Assembly: GCA_945643635.1 (NCBI GenBank)
Contig: CALZFC010000291.1
Span: 800,001 to 864,000 of the forward strand
Origin: Allodiplogaster sudhausi
Lineage: Eukaryota; Nematoda; Chromadorea; Rhabditida; Diplogasteridae
DNA: 64,000 bases
Reading direction: 5' to 3'
A model generated the notes under the pieces. The model had not been told where the DNA came from. It saw nothing but the letters and a program-made list of their open reading frames with translations, and did not search any database. The position numbers and the translations under genes are program-made. Below, piece by piece: positions 10,358-22,079 of the stretch (position 1 is its first letter; the number at the start of each line of letters is the position of its first letter).

Positions 10358-10397
<40 letters not shown>
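10358..10397. repeat. (AT)n microsatellite
   Basis: About 19 uninterrupted AT dinucleotides. Confidence 0.95.
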
Positions 10398-10399
<2 letters not shown>

Positions 10400-10435
10400 T
10401 CTATAATTTTAATCACACACTCTTGCAACAATCTT

Positions 10436-10645
10436 ACCGTCTCTGCCCATCTATTCCAATATTTATAATAAAGGCGTAAATTCAAAAATATCGAATAATT
10501 TTTTCATGTACCATAAATTGAGAATATTCTTTTGAAGAATGCGTGGCTTCGTCTGCAAACAGTCGTAGAAGGAGAGCCTCACGAAGATTCTGCTCTTTGA
10601 CATTCTCGATCTTGTGGTTTAACTTTTTCAAATAAACATTGTTCC
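10436..10645. repeat. Dispersed repeat, copy 1 (second copy 22852-23063)
   Basis: Direct copy of 22852-23063; shared landmarks are CCCATCTATTCCAATA, CATAAATTGAGAATATTC, AACAGTCGTAGAAGGAGAGC and ACTTTTTCAAATAAAC. No terminal repeat or coding frame is visible. Confidence 0.85.
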
Positions 10646-10954
10646 TGTTTCCGAGCAGAGAAATGCTGACCATGAGAGAGAAGAACACAGTCACGAATTG
10701 TGAGTCTGGTTGACATCGAGAGAGAAAGAAGAGCAAATGATGGAGGCCAGAGAGAAATGAAAGAATAAATAAGGGGGTAGTGCACATTTGACGAATAATT
10801 GGCTGAGGGGATATTGAACTGTCTGTGTTGTCGACTCAACGAGGCATCTGAAAAGGCTTGCTGTTCGCCGCACCAAAATTCTCTCAAAGCGGAAAGATGT
10901 TCCCTCTCATTCTATGCGTGCAAATGGTGAAACCCATTAACCATTAATTTATGT

Positions 10955-11545
10955 ATACATATAAGACAGTGTGAATTAAAAAGTTTGGTTTTTTTCTGCA
11001 ATTTTCAGTCTTGCTGTTATTTTTGGCAAGCTAATTTGCCAGTTTTCAACCCCAGTTATCATGCCATGCCAATTTCTACGATTGTGAAGAATGTCATCAA
11101 TATTTATTCATCATTGTTCATCATGTCAAAAAAACAGCTGTCTAAAATGGCAAAAACAGCCTAACCAAAAAACAAACGAGTCAAAAGTGGCGAAGCAAAA
11201 TTGTACAAGTGCTAAAAGAACATGGCACAGAAAATGGTCGAAAAATTTGTCACAGCTTCTCAAGGAGGAGTGGGCCATTTTGCCAAAAAAAGCAGCTGAT
11301 AAATCTGCCAAGATTACCAGCCAGAATTGATCAACTGCTAAATTTGCCAAGCCAAAATATTAGAGTGAAAAATTTGCCAAATCAGCTTGCCAATTTTGAC
11401 GGCTAGCAGAAATGGCATGGCAGTTTAAACAGGTGTCAAAAAAGTCCGGCAAATTTGATGGCTATCAAAATTGGCAAGGCATTTTTTACGGTTGTCAAAA
11501 ATGGCTCGTCATTTTCAACGACCGTAAAATTTGGCGAAAGGTCGT
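10955..11545. repeat. GGCAAG/GACGGC minisatellite-like element, copy 1
   Basis: Irregular ~30-bp units built from TTTTGACGGCTGTC-like and AAAATTGGCAAGCCA-like modules. The left edge (ACATATAAGACAGTGTGAATT, then AAAGTTTGGTTTT) recurs in reverse at the right edge of 17535-18200, so the two arrays are inverted copies of one element. Open frames inside it are repeat artefacts. Confidence 0.75.
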
Positions 11546-11762
11546 AATTTCAACATCGGACCATTAAAACATAGTGTAAGAACAATTGAGTATGGAAAAA
11601 CAGAAAATTAATGGAATAATAATGTTAACTATACAAAAATCGACGTAAGCAATAAGTGGACTTACGAACTACAGAAAGTATGGATTCAAAAAAATTAATT
11701 CGCAATATGGAGACTTACTAGATTGATAGCAACAATCAGGGTGGGTATGTAAAATAGACGGT

Positions 11763-14700
11763 TCCTTTTTAATCCTCACCGGTGATTCGACTCGAAGTGC
11801 TGGCGATAGGTCTCGGGTCGGCCACCATGGCCTGCAAGAAAAGAGTGAAGGAAGATTGAGATTAAAGAAACTATAAAGAAAAAAAGAACAGAGGTTACGG
11901 TATAAATGCTTGAAAAAGTTTCCTCTGAAATTTTGGCAGAAAAAATAGAAAGAATATCCACAACTTGTCAGTTCTGTTTAATTTACGATTAAATAGGAAC
12001 ACAAACAACTCCACATTTGAAAGGAATTCTTCTTTTAGACAGTTAAAAATAGGGAGGTATTTTCACTCACGACAACACTACAAGGAATTCACGGATGTTA
12101 ACGATACGGGGGGGGGGTTTACCCTGATATAGCAGCACTTATTTCTATGGATTTCCTGGTTCAATTCACTCGAAAAGGTGGGATTAGATGGTTTTTTGTC
12201 ATCAAAAAAAAATTACGGTTCTCTAGGCGCAAAATTATGGGCGCGAAACCCAAAATTGTAAACTTAGACTATTAGTTTTAGACTTTTAGCCTTGTAACGG
12301 CCGCAGGTCAAGCTGTGAATCATCACCTAAAGAACGCTGCGCCGCTACAGTATGCATACCGTACCCTGACACTGTTTCCAACTAACATACATTATTGCGA
12401 TGCTAACTTGGATTTTTCAAATGAAACTAAATACTGGATAAGCAAGAATTCATTGAAAGATATACAATATACGACACCAAACCTTTGGAAGAAGAAAAAT
12501 ACTTACAAAGGCGTAGGGCGCGGCCAGGTCCGCCGCCACCAGGACCGAGCGTCCTCGAAGGCGCCACCAAAGAAGCAGAGGGCCGGGGGCACCTCCATCC
12601 ACTCCTGAATTAGATTCTCCTTCGTTTATATATCAATAATTTTGGATGCCAAGAAACAACAAAAACCGTTGGTCAGCAAAAGAGCTTCAGAGAAAAGTTT
12701 TTCCCCTTAACAGTCAAGGAACGTTCATTCCTATCACACATCTAATCTATTCAATTTCGTGAAAAAATAATACGGGTTGGCGAAAGAAAGCGCAAAAAGC
12801 TTTATTTTAGAAAATAAAATGATTAAAAAACACCAAAGAAACTTAGAATGTATATATCGGACCTTTCTCAAATGGGAAAGAAGGCCGCAAGGGAGGAAGA
12901 CGAACTCCTTCACGAGTTCGCTGTTCACTCGTCGCCCCCGAAGACTCCCGGCCTCTTGATCGAGCAGGACATGTTGCTCGTGCTGAAATAAGAAAAATTT
13001 TATAAGAGATGCCGATAAAAAAAGAAACTAATTGTGGGGGGAAATTAAAATGAGCCAGATTAAGCTAGGCAACTATGGACTACAGTAATCTCAATGAGTA
13101 CGGTACATGGAAACACGTCTAGTTAATGCAATTATCTAAATCGAATCTTACATTACTTCTTAAGTATAAGGATTATGTTTTCAATAGACCAGTAGCCTTA
13201 ATAAAAAAATAATTAAAAATAATTATCATTGCTAAGACAAGCACTAAAATTTTTCAAAATAGTTTATAAATTTTGTCTCAACTCGTGCTATAAAGCGGTT
13301 ATCTATAAATAGGACAAATTTCAGCTAGACCTTTCGACGGGCGCAAATACTAATAACAAACAAGAATTCTCTGTGAAATGGTTACTTATATCAATAAATT
13401 GATCTTTATCTATATAAAAAAAACTACGCTCCCACTACATTACGCTTAATTTTAAAGCAAATTAAGAAACGGTTTAAAGGAGATCCGAAAAAGGAAAACA
13501 CAAATTTCGCTCCGACATTAATCGGCTAAAAGGAAAATCGGTGCTATGAGAGTTGGGGGGGCAGTATAAATTTTTTTTCTTTTTCGCTCAAATCATGCAC
13601 AGGGGGGTTCTCGAGCATGGGGAACACGATTATCTCGTTTGTTTTGTACTCCTATGCGTATAAAAAAAGTTACCGTACATTAGAGGTAAACGTGTTGGTA
13701 CGTGTTGGCACATGTTTGCACATGTGGTTTTGAATTCCGCGTTGGTTCTCGGAAGTGGGACCCGTTCAGTTATTCCGTTTTTACGGCAAATATGAATCCA
13801 CAAGCGCACATGCTCTCCCTCCGCGACTTTACTCTCTACTCGTCATGGCCTGAACTTGCGTTTATGTCGAGAGATGACTTCGACAATTGGATGGTTCCGT
13901 GATGTACTGGTTAGTTAGCGAAAGTAGAGTGTGAGAGAGAGAGAGAAAGAGGTTACAGGTCGAATACTATACAGTGAACCCGGTTCGTCGCATGGGGGGT
14001 CCAGGCACGGTTGTCCAGTTGGACGAAACAAATGTCGTCCGGCGCAAGTATAACCGAGTGCGCCTTGTCCGTAAGGATTGGCTGGTCGGAGGCATCCAAG
14101 ACGGGACCCGCTTGGCCATTTTTGAGATTACAGACCGACGCGATGCAGCCACTCTCCAAGCTATCATTCAGAGGCACGTTGCCCCCGGTGGGACTCTCCT
14201 CACGGACCAGTGAGCTGTGTATGCCAACCTCGCCGATCTCGGCTATGCAAACCACACGGTTAATCACAGTGTGAATTTTGTGAACCCGGTGACGGGTGTT
14301 CCACACCCAACGCACTCGCAATGGATTGAAGGGGGACCAGTGGGCTGACCACTACATGGAGATCCTATGGAAGTGGGAAAAGAATAGCGAGAACTTGCTC
14401 TATGAGTTGTGGCGAGAGATCGCAAAGCGCTATCCAATCTCATAAGCGCTCTATCTCTCACCCCTTATATTCCCCCCTTTCTCTGTCTATTGTGTCATTA
14501 CTTAGAAGCAATGTTGTAAATTGTAAATACTGTAAATATATCTCGTGTCTTATTAACGGAAGCAATTGTCGGTGTACTTATTCAGATGAATGAAATGCTC
14601 GGAACATAATAAGTGCACACCGACAAATCACAAGTCCAAAAATTATCACTAATGTACGGTAACTTTTTTATACGCATAGGAGTACAAAACAAACGTGATA

Positions 14701-15472
14701 TTCGTGTTCCCCGTGCTCGAGAACCCCCTGTGCATGATTTGAGCGAAAAAGAAAAAAAAATTTATACTGGCCCCCCCAACTCCCATAGCACCGGAAAATC
14801 ATGGGAAAACTATTCCCAAAAAAATGCACTATCAGACGAATCTTTAAGAAAGATTACCTTGATTTTATCATTTAAAAACTGCTGGATTTTAATCCTATGT
14901 GAAACCAAGTTAAAAGGATCAAAATACCTCTTAGCCAAAATAGTCAAAATAAAAGCCAAAAGGTGATGTCTAACCATTGGAGGGTAAGTCTCGTCCATAG
15001 GCGACGGCGGATGAGTCCTCCGGTGCTTCCGCGTAGTCGCCACTAAAAAAGTTTAAATTGAATCGAATATCTTTAAAAAAAAAGGATAAAAGAAAAGAAT
15101 TTCATTTGATTGCCAGCTATACAATATGCATACTCGACCTTAGAAATGGAAAACAAAAGTATCAGCAAATGGAAAAATAATCTGAAAGCTATTCGCAAAA
15201 AGAATGCAATGTCGAATGAACCGTTAAGAATGATTGCCTTGATTTTTATTCTAAAACAGCTATTGGATTTACAATGAAAAACAAACTTAAATAAGAGCAA
15301 ATTGCCTACGCCATTTTCAAATAAAACAAAACACTTCGAATACCCCACAGTCAAACAAATAAAAATAAACCTAAAAAGTAATTTCTAACCGTTGGAGACG
15401 GCATCGACCCTGGCGCCCGTAGTTGTTGCCGCCCGGGTGCTTCATTTCGATGGCGTTGCGAGGATGGTGGGA
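11763..15472 (-). CDS. Candidate five-exon gene, frame uncertain
   Basis: Five blocks with good splice sites lie in order on the minus strand: 15390-15472, 14975-15042, 12863-12982, 12507-12604 and about 11763-11831. They are GC-rich and open in several frames. One phase-consistent chain includes GDYAEAPEDSSAVAYGRD, then RATCPARSRGRESSG, then VLVAADLAAPYAF, ending SSRITGED and TAA. A rival chain reads MDETYPPMHEQHVLLDQEAG and then KEWMEVPPALCFFGGAFED with a hydrophobic character. I cannot choose between them, and no family is recognised. The Merlin transposon at 13539-14793 lies in the large intron between the second and third blocks. The real signal is the repeated occurrence of spliceable GC-rich blocks in AT-rich DNA. 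Confidence 0.35.
13539..14793 (+). mobile_element. Merlin-like DNA transposon with 145-bp inverted repeats
   Basis: Terminal inverted repeats are 13539-13683 and 14649-14793. The outer end reads CGGTGCTATGAGAGTTGGGG and the inner end GTTACCGTACATTAG. A 6-bp GAAAAT directly flanks both ends (13533-13538 and 14794-14799), compatible with a target duplication, although Merlin elements usually duplicate 8-9 bp. The internal ORF carries an IS1016/ISXO2-type DDE transposase core. The element is ~1.26 kb, shorter than autonomous Merlins, consistent with internal deletion. Confidence 0.75.
13702..14445 (+). pseudogene. Merlin-type transposase, decayed
   Basis: The catalytic core is at 13974-14213: NPVRRMGGPGTVVQLDET, then RRKYNRVRLVRKDWLVGGI and TLLTDQ, matching the IS1016/Merlin pattern with the first Asp in QLDET and the second in LLTD. 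A TGA follows where related proteins have a Trp-type residue. The same frame continues with ANLADLGYANHTVNHSVNFV and GVPHPTHSQWIEGG. A frameshift near 14335 leads to the C-terminal helix region DQWADHYMEILWKWEK and IAKRYPIS, then TAA at 14443. The N-terminal half is mostly missing; the frame at 13702-13902 may be a remnant. One stop and one frameshift make it inactive. Confidence 0.75.
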
Positions 15473-15479
15473 CTACAAT

Positions 15480-15985
15480 CGCAAGAAAAACAGAGAAGCA
15501 AATATTCGTTGTCAAACATTAAAGAAATTGGAAGAAAAATCTAACAGCAATACACGAAAACAAAAGCCACAGCTTTACCGAGAATTTCGAAACGCGACAG
15601 TTAATTTATTGCACGGTGCACGATGCAGTACGGCGCACCTTACGATATGGCGATTAATTGCCCGGCGACCATTAGTGATTATTTGCACGGTTCACGTTAT
15701 TTTCAAGCACGTGCACCGTGCATATATGTAAAATTTCGTAAAAAAAAAAATCAAAAATGGTCCTAATACCGTGCGAGTAATAACTATGCCGTTATGTGCA
15801 CAATGCGTTGTGCCTAGTGGAAAATGATAAATGCACGCGTTGCGGTCGCGTCGCAGCTTCAACAACTGCGAAATGAAACTTATTCGTTGCTGAGCAGGAT
15901 TATATGTTTATATCTTGTTTTTTTCTGCCTTTCCTTTTTTCTTGAACTGTTATTCACGTGATTAATTTACACTTTAAGAGAAGAC
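15480..15985. other. Intergenic; short GC-rich hairpin-like stretch
   Basis: 15600-15720 has repeated GCACGGT/GTGCACCGTGC modules with local self-complementarity. No coding exon is supported. Confidence 0.4.
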
Positions 15986-15987
15986 AG

Positions 15988-17220
15988 ACGCTTGGCCGAG
16001 CGTCGTCGCGAGCCAATTCTGCCCCGCCTTCTTTCGTCATGGTTCGTTCTTTATTTTACTTAGTCTCAATCATTTGAATATTTATTTTGCTATATATGTA
16101 ATCACAATGATTATTAACGATTTATTTGTCATCATTTTAACTTTTACATCTAGTTTTCAACTTATTTATTGTTCAGCTTTGGAAACACATAAAATGGGAA
16201 CTAATTATTTTGATTAGATGCTTTTGATTGTTGATTGATTTACTTTATTAAATAGATTGTCCTTATTCCAGCACTAATCGAAGATTGTGCGAAGGCCGAC
16301 CGACTAACGAAGTCGACGATGTCTTCGGCCGCTCCGGCCACACATCATTTTCAAGGTACAAATATGGAACTGACTTTTATAATATTTCCTTAAACTTGGC
16401 AGTTGAAAACGTGTTTATAATTCTTCCATCTTTATTTTTTTGGAGTTGTTCCGATTGAGTTTTAAAGTTTGAATTCATTATTATATTAATTGTCGGGTTT
16501 TTCTTGTTTGAAGTTTTCTTTCAGGAAACATTCGTATATATTACATTAATTCTGTATCTTCGGGGTGGGTGCTGAATTTCAGGCTATTAAATTGTAATTA
16601 ATTCCTAAATTTGTTAAGGTAGAAGATGTACGATATCTTTTTTTTCAAATTGCTGAAATAGATATAGTTTTGAGTTGATAAATGTTCATTCAACTACGAA
16701 GATCCGTAGTTTAATAAACATATGCGAGCGGGGGTACTGTAGTGTAGATTTGGAATATTGGATACTGTATTGCATTTTAACATAAAAGGGTCCTAAATGG
16801 GGCACGAACCCTGTTTTTGGACCTTAATGGAGCACTACCCATTCAGTTTTTGAACAAAAAATTAGTTTCTACATTACTTTTTCGGCGCCCAAAAGACCCC
16901 CACCCACTTTTGGGAGACCTACGGACCACTCTTTTTTCCCCTGTACCGCAACTTCCGAACATGGATAAGGTAAAAAAAACGCGAACTTAAAATTCAACTA
17001 AACCCCGGTGCTCGTATCAGCAGCAACATTGTTTTTTTTTACCTAAAATAGTACCCTATTTCTGATAGTACTCTCTTCAGCCGTTCCGCTTGGTTTCGTC
17101 CTCGATCGGTTGGAGAGATGCCAGGCATGCAACCGAGAAGCCGAGGCAGTGGATGATGTTGAAGAGGAGCCCATTTACGACTTCTTGCGTCGCACGAGGA
17201 CATGCATCTGGGAGCCGTAA
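15988..17220 (+). CDS. Three-exon gene (3' part), unrecognised product
   Basis: Exons 15988-16041, 16272-16355 and 17081-17220 join at two phase-1 GT-AG introns, and the first exon also opens in phase 1. The peptide reads AWPSVVASQFCPAFFRH, then ALIEDCAKADRLTKSTMSS and ATHHFQ, then AVPLGFVLDRLERCQACNR, and an acidic EAEAVDDVEEEPIYDF, ending RTRTCIWEP and TAA. Acceptors are canonical (AGACAG, TTCCAG, TCTTCAG). The regular phase and matching frames are good evidence that it is coding, but no 5' exon or ATG was found. Five Cys residues and no membrane helix are visible. A secreted or small regulatory protein is possible; I do not recognise the family. Confidence 0.5.
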
Positions 17221-17305
17221 GAGTTACCTATTCCAGTGGTGATGGCCATTCGAGTGGCTGGTATGTTGTTAACCTTGCTTGCATTTATCAATTGATTTCT
17301 AGAAT

Positions 17306-17346
17306 GCTGTAATGACATATATAATATCTGTATATGTCATTACAGC
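17306..17346. other. Perfect 16-bp inverted repeat (hairpin)
   Basis: GCTGTAATGACATATA and its exact reverse complement are separated by 9 bp. It could be a MITE relic or a cruciform-forming site. Confidence 0.7.
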
Positions 17347-17534
17347 AAATATAATATCCATTTATGCACACCTTATTGTAGAAGCAGTCTTGTTTCGTGA
17401 CTGATCTAAATAGTTTTTTTTTATTGTTTCTTATTTTTATATAAGGATGCATGTGTGAATTTAGTGATCTGAGGAGGGCTAAATGCTATTTTAATAGGAA
17501 TATTATGCCATGAGCCTTTATTGGGGTCAAAAAA

Positions 17535-18200
17535 ATGATTTACCTTTTTTAACGGCCGTCAAAACGGCCATCCATTATTTACAGCCGTTAAAATTGGCTT
17601 GCCACTTTTGAAGGGTCGAAAATTTGGCTTGACATTTTTGATACCCGCTAAATTTGCCAAGTTGCCGTTTTTGACGGCTGTCAAAATTGCCAAGTTGCTC
17701 GGCCGACAGCCGCTTCCTCGTGGCACGTTTAACAGCTGTTATAAATGTCAAATCCTTTTGCCAATTCTGATAGCTGTTTATTTTGGCTGTGACATTTTTT
17801 ATAAGTGAAGGGCTTGCCAAGACCGTTGAAATTTTGAACATATGCAAATTGCGCCATGGAAAATTTGGAGGCCGTCAAATTTGGCATGTTATGAATCCAC
17901 TTTTAAAGACCTCTATTTTTGCCACACCAAATTATTTTCCTGTTAAATATGCCGAAGCCGGGTTGTCAATAATTAGGACACATTTCTGTGGATCAGCCAT
18001 TTTCTTCGCTTGTACATTGTGCCCGTCATTTTATTAACCGTCTTATTTGTCATGACAAGTTTGAATCAATGAATAAGATACTGCCACATTTGCTTGTGTG
18101 TTTTACCTGCCAAATTTGGCAAAAAAAACAGCTTAATCGAAAATTGCAGAAGAAAACCAAACTTTTTAATTCGCACTGTCTTATATGTACGTCGAATGGT
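17535..18200. repeat. GGCAAG/GACGGC minisatellite-like element, copy 2 (inverted)
   Basis: Modules such as TTTTTGACGGCTGTCAAAAT and AAATTTGGCTTGAC recur irregularly. The right end (AACCAAACTTTTTAATTC, then ACTGTCTTATATGT) is the reverse of the left end of 10955-11545. Confidence 0.75.
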
Positions 18201-18714
18201 CTGGACACAGTTTCTGTCAATTATTGCGATGATGAAACACAAGAGAACACATCGAATAATTACTGCCTGTACAAAAGTTGGTGTGCCGTGTGAAGAGTGC
18301 TTGCCGTGGTTGGAGTTGAAGTGCATGTTGACAAGTAAAATGTGTTTCTACACGCGTAACTCGAGTAGCACGACAAGATTTATTTTCGGCAAATATTCTT
18401 TCTTGATCACTCTGGACATTTTCCCAGAGTACGTTTTTAGGGTGGTACCATTTTCAACAATTTGCGCACTTTTTTGCAAAACGTTTCTCCGCTCATCATA
18501 GGTGGATTCTTGTTCTTGGGCCACATTCGGAGGACTCTCCAAGACATGCTGATGAATTTCTTGTAGTCCTCCACCGTCCAACTTCTTCCTATCGATCCTT
18601 CCTCCTCCTCCTCCTCCTCCTCTTCCTTCTCTTTCTTGTAAGAATCTTGAAGAAGCTTCATGATCTTCTCCCTGCCTTTATACCGGTCTTCGATGTCGTC
18701 ATCGTGTTCTCTAT

Positions 18715-18862
18715 CCTAGCATGTAAAGTACGGTGATTCTTTTAAACACCTTTCCAGAGCAAACGCCCGGTGGATTCTCTCTCTCATTCCTTTCCGGGGC
18801 AAATTGTTGCCAAAAATTGGGAAAGTGGTCGTTTTGACGTGATTACGGGTATACTGTAGGTT
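18715..18862. repeat. 140-bp dispersed repeat with GGGGCAAAT core, copy 1
   Basis: Contains CCAGAGCAAACGCCCGGTGG, TTTCCGGGGCAAAT-type and GTATACTGTAGG blocks. Further copies lie at 27648-27795, 27825-27965 and 28190-28325. Confidence 0.8.
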
Positions 18863-20580
18863 TTTTAGAAGAACGAACTGGGAGGCCGTGCGCTTGTCGT
18901 AGAAGTCTCTTCAGCTCAGCCTTCAGTTCGTCTCCTGCAAGACGACTCGGATGGTCGGCAAGTTTCGTCCAGAAGTCCTCGTGAGCTTGGAGTGACTTGG
19001 CATAAGTCGTTGCACCCCCTTCAAAGGGCGGCCTTGAAATAGATCCCAACGATGCCTTAGATCTCGGTCTATGCGAGAAGATCCTAGTGTGGGAAGTAAC
19101 ACCAGTCCATGTGGTGTGGCTGAACAGCACGTATCGTTCTTGTTGGAAGAATGATGAAAAAAACGGAAAGATAGCTAGAAAGCAGGAAATCAAAACAATC
19201 TGGGAACATAAATTTCAGAGGTAGTATTAGATATTCATAGAAAGGGCGGTGGAAAAGAGCATTAAAGGGAAAGCGAAAGATTTAGAAATGGAGAGAGACA
19301 GAAAAAGAGAGCAAGAGAGAACGAAAGAGATAGAGAGACGGAGAGAGAGAGAAAGAGAGAAAGAGAGAGAGAGAAAGAGAAAGAGAGGGAGAGCACCAGT
19401 GAACGAGAGAGGAGGGAGTGAGAAACGGAATATAAAAGATGTTGTGATGGAAATGCACGTTAAAGTTGTATATTATAAATAAAAAAATTCAGCAGTACTG
19501 TTTTTTATTAAATAATCAGAAATAAATGAGGAGCTCCAGTTCGTTTGAAATGCAAGCAGGCGACTGACAGCGCCGAAGACAGGCAACTACTAGAATTATC
19601 AACCAATTATGGTGGCATCTAATTATAGCGTCGTGACACCCGTTTACTAGTGCTACCTGTACCTCGAATAGCCTTTGAACAGTTCAGGCCAACAATTCCG
19701 ATCGTGAAAAACAATTAGCACATCAAATAATTGTTGCCGAATGACAATTGAGATTCACTCGTTGCTTCTCACCCAATTAAAATATAATTTCATGTGGAAG
19801 CTTATCGGAGATCGTAGAAATAAATAAATGACGAATGTTGACATTGGCACTATTCTTCTCTTTTATACATTTTAAACTTAGAAACATAAAAATTATAATG
19901 TTTTTTTTATAATTTACAACGGGTTAATTTCCCTTTCATAGTTTCAAAGTACAATAGTGGCAGAACGAGAATGACATTAAAAAAATATTTAAATATGTAT
20001 GTGTAAAACTGGTATAACAGGGTATGAGCGTATATTATCCAAATATTCTCATACCAGAATAAGACTCTGGAACGGCAAGAGGGTCAGAAATTAAAAGATA
20101 GCGAGAGAGACAGACAGTGAGATAAAGGGAGTGAGAGAGAGTGAAAGAGAGTGTGGGCCTCATAGACATAGGACGCATTTCCAAATTTCGAATAACTATT
20201 TTTTTCAGGAAATCTGCATATCAGCTTGAAATAATAAAAGTTGTATTTACTTTCAGATTCCTTAAATCATTCAAAAGCACTACGGCTGTTGAGATGGGCG
20301 AGGAGAGGAGCAGACTGATGAAACGGTATGGTGAGCAAGACGGACGAGTGAGAGAGATGGAAACAGAAAAAATACAGAGTGAGGGAGATGTGGAAATGGA
20401 AGGCATAGAGAGATCAACATGAGAGTGAGAGAGGGAGAGACAGAGGGAGAGAGAGAGAGTGAGAGAGAGAAAGAAAGAGGGAAGGGTGAGAAAGATTGAG
20501 AGCTAGTGACAAAAGTGTGCTGGTTGACTGACGATGAGAGAGGGTGGCAGAATGGAATAGGGCGATGACAGAGCACGGTT
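18840..20580. repeat. Third, diverged copy of the palindrome arm
   Basis: Runs parallel to 28330-29350 (for example CAACTACTAGAA, TTATAGCGTCG, GTACCTCGA, CATCAAATAAT in the same order) and, in reverse, to 37270-39770. AG-rich tracts at 19290-19400 and 20110-20480 occupy the same relative places as in the arms. Confidence 0.75.
18843..19193 (-). CDS. Repeated ORF with AHEDFWTK motif, function unknown
   Basis: A 116-codon minus-strand frame. The conserved part reads TGVTSHTRIFSHRPRS, SISRPPFEGGATTYAKS, LQAHEDFWTKLADHPSRL and AGDELKAELKRLLRQAH, predicted mostly helical. The same peptide recurs with substitutions at 28330-28510 and 39590-39765, always inside the same repeat context, so it belongs to a dispersed element or an amplified gene exon. 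The upstream hydrophobic stretch (FLAIFPFFSSFF) comes from antisense of the repeat and may be chance. This copy is open; the others are shorter or shifted. No catalytic motif or known domain is recognised. Confidence 0.4.
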   Translation of the reverse strand: MISCFLAIFPFFSSFFQQERYVLFSHTTWTGVTSHTRIFSHRPRSKASLGSISRPPFEGGATTYAKSLQAHEDFWTKLADHPSRLAGDELKAELKRLLRQAHGLPVRSSKKPTVYP

Positions 20581-20972
20581 AATTGAAAGCGATAAGATAA
20601 TATTATGTATGATAGCTCAGTTTTCTCTTATATTTCTCTTTAAGGCGCTCTTCATGTTGTGACCTTGTGGCCGCCTCGTTTCAGTTGTTGGAACACTTGC
20701 ACATTGTTTCTTTAGATACGCTTTATCCTGGTCACATTACTTTATCGATGTGAAGACAGAGAGGGAAGAAGGAGCCGGGCTAACGGGGGGCAGCAGCCTT
20801 ATAGCTGCTCGCTCTGACCCGGATATGATGGCATCCCCCTTTTACAAGAGTCGTCTCTCACTACATGTTAAACAAAAAAGAGCGAAAGATAGTATGCGAA
20901 AAGCAGCAAAGGAATCCAATAATTGGGTCCCCATTCATAGGGCATTCCACCCTTTTTAATTTGCTCCATCAT

Positions 20973-21377
20973 TTATTTTCTCTTTCTTTCGCTTATCACT
21001 CTCATCATTTCGGCATACTCATCTTCTGAGAATTGGACTATTCCATTCACCTCTATGAGATCTCTGTGGAGTGCATGCCATGATCCTTTAATGCAATCAG
21101 CTGCCATGCTTTCATCGCTGATCATCGTGCAGTTGATTCGTCGATACGCGTACTTCAACGCTGGATGGCAACTGAAGTAGAAGATCGCCACGACGACTAA
21201 GATGACTCTGATGTTGATCTGCAATGTCAAAATGACACTTTTCACGAAGGGCGCATCAGTCAGTATCAGGGTGAGTCCACCAATTATCAGAGCGTAGATC
21301 GGAGCTCTCGTGCTCAGTAAGCCGATCACTCCAGCTATTCCGCATACTGAGACTGTCCAACGCAGCGGCAGCGACAT
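20973..21377 (-). CDS. Small membrane protein, 134 aa, unrecognised
   Basis: A single uninterrupted frame from MSLPLRWTVSVCGIAGVIG to SERKRK. Three or four hydrophobic segments occupy the first ~75 residues: VCGIAGVIGLL, YALIIGGLTLIL, FVKSVILTLQI and VILVVVAIFYF. A soluble tail with a few Cys (NCTMISDE, AADCIKGSWH) and a basic end follows. A TAA stop overlaps an AATAAA at 20972-20977, which could be the poly(A) signal. Upstream, a GTTGCAG acceptor lies 32 bp before the ATG, so a 5' exon or trans-splicing is possible. Intactness, hydropathy and a 3' signal support a real gene; the family is not recognised. Confidence 0.6.
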   Translation of the reverse strand: MSLPLRWTVSVCGIAGVIGLLSTRAPIYALIIGGLTLILTDAPFVKSVILTLQINIRVILVVVAIFYFSCHPALKYAYRRINCTMISDESMAADCIKGSWHALHRDLIEVNGIVQFSEDEYAEMMRVISERKRK

Positions 21378-22079
21378 TCAAATTCTCTTCCTCTTCTCTT
21401 TTCTTTTGCCCTGCAACAACAACAACAACATATTTATATATATAAAGTGACAATAGACTTTTTCCCTGCCGTTAGAACCGCTCTCATTGTCAGCGCTGAA
21501 GTGAATGAGAAGAGAGAGGGGAGAGATAAAGAACGAGAAACGAGAGAAAGTTACAAATTGAGTAAAGGCAACGAGTACACAAAGTGATTACAACTACCAT
21601 AAAAAAGTGGTTGGTACGAATATCCCGTTTGTATCCATCAACTATCCACCATAAGGAAAGGATGTTGCAGAAAAATAATAATGCGAAATACATAGCAGTT
21701 AAGAGAGAGAAAGAGAAGGAGAGAACGCCAAAAGAAGGTGAGAGACAAAAGGCGAAAAGAGCACAAAATCAAGTAGCATAAATTTATCATGCTGCTCTAT
21801 TCAAAAAATCTCGCTGAAAATATATGTACATATTTGAGAAAAAGTTAGAAAAAATTCACAGTACAAAGAAAAAAGGCTAACAACAGCATTTCTAAGTGTA
21901 TACATTATACATATTTTGTCAAATATACATATACATACATACATCTAAATGATTAATAAGAAAATGCAATTGTCGAAAAAAAAAATCAATAGCAGCAATA
22001 TTAAAAAAAAGATACAAGAAAGGCAAACTTGGGAGGATGTTTTAGAGCAGGGGTCAGTGTCTTTACGCTCTCAACTTCT

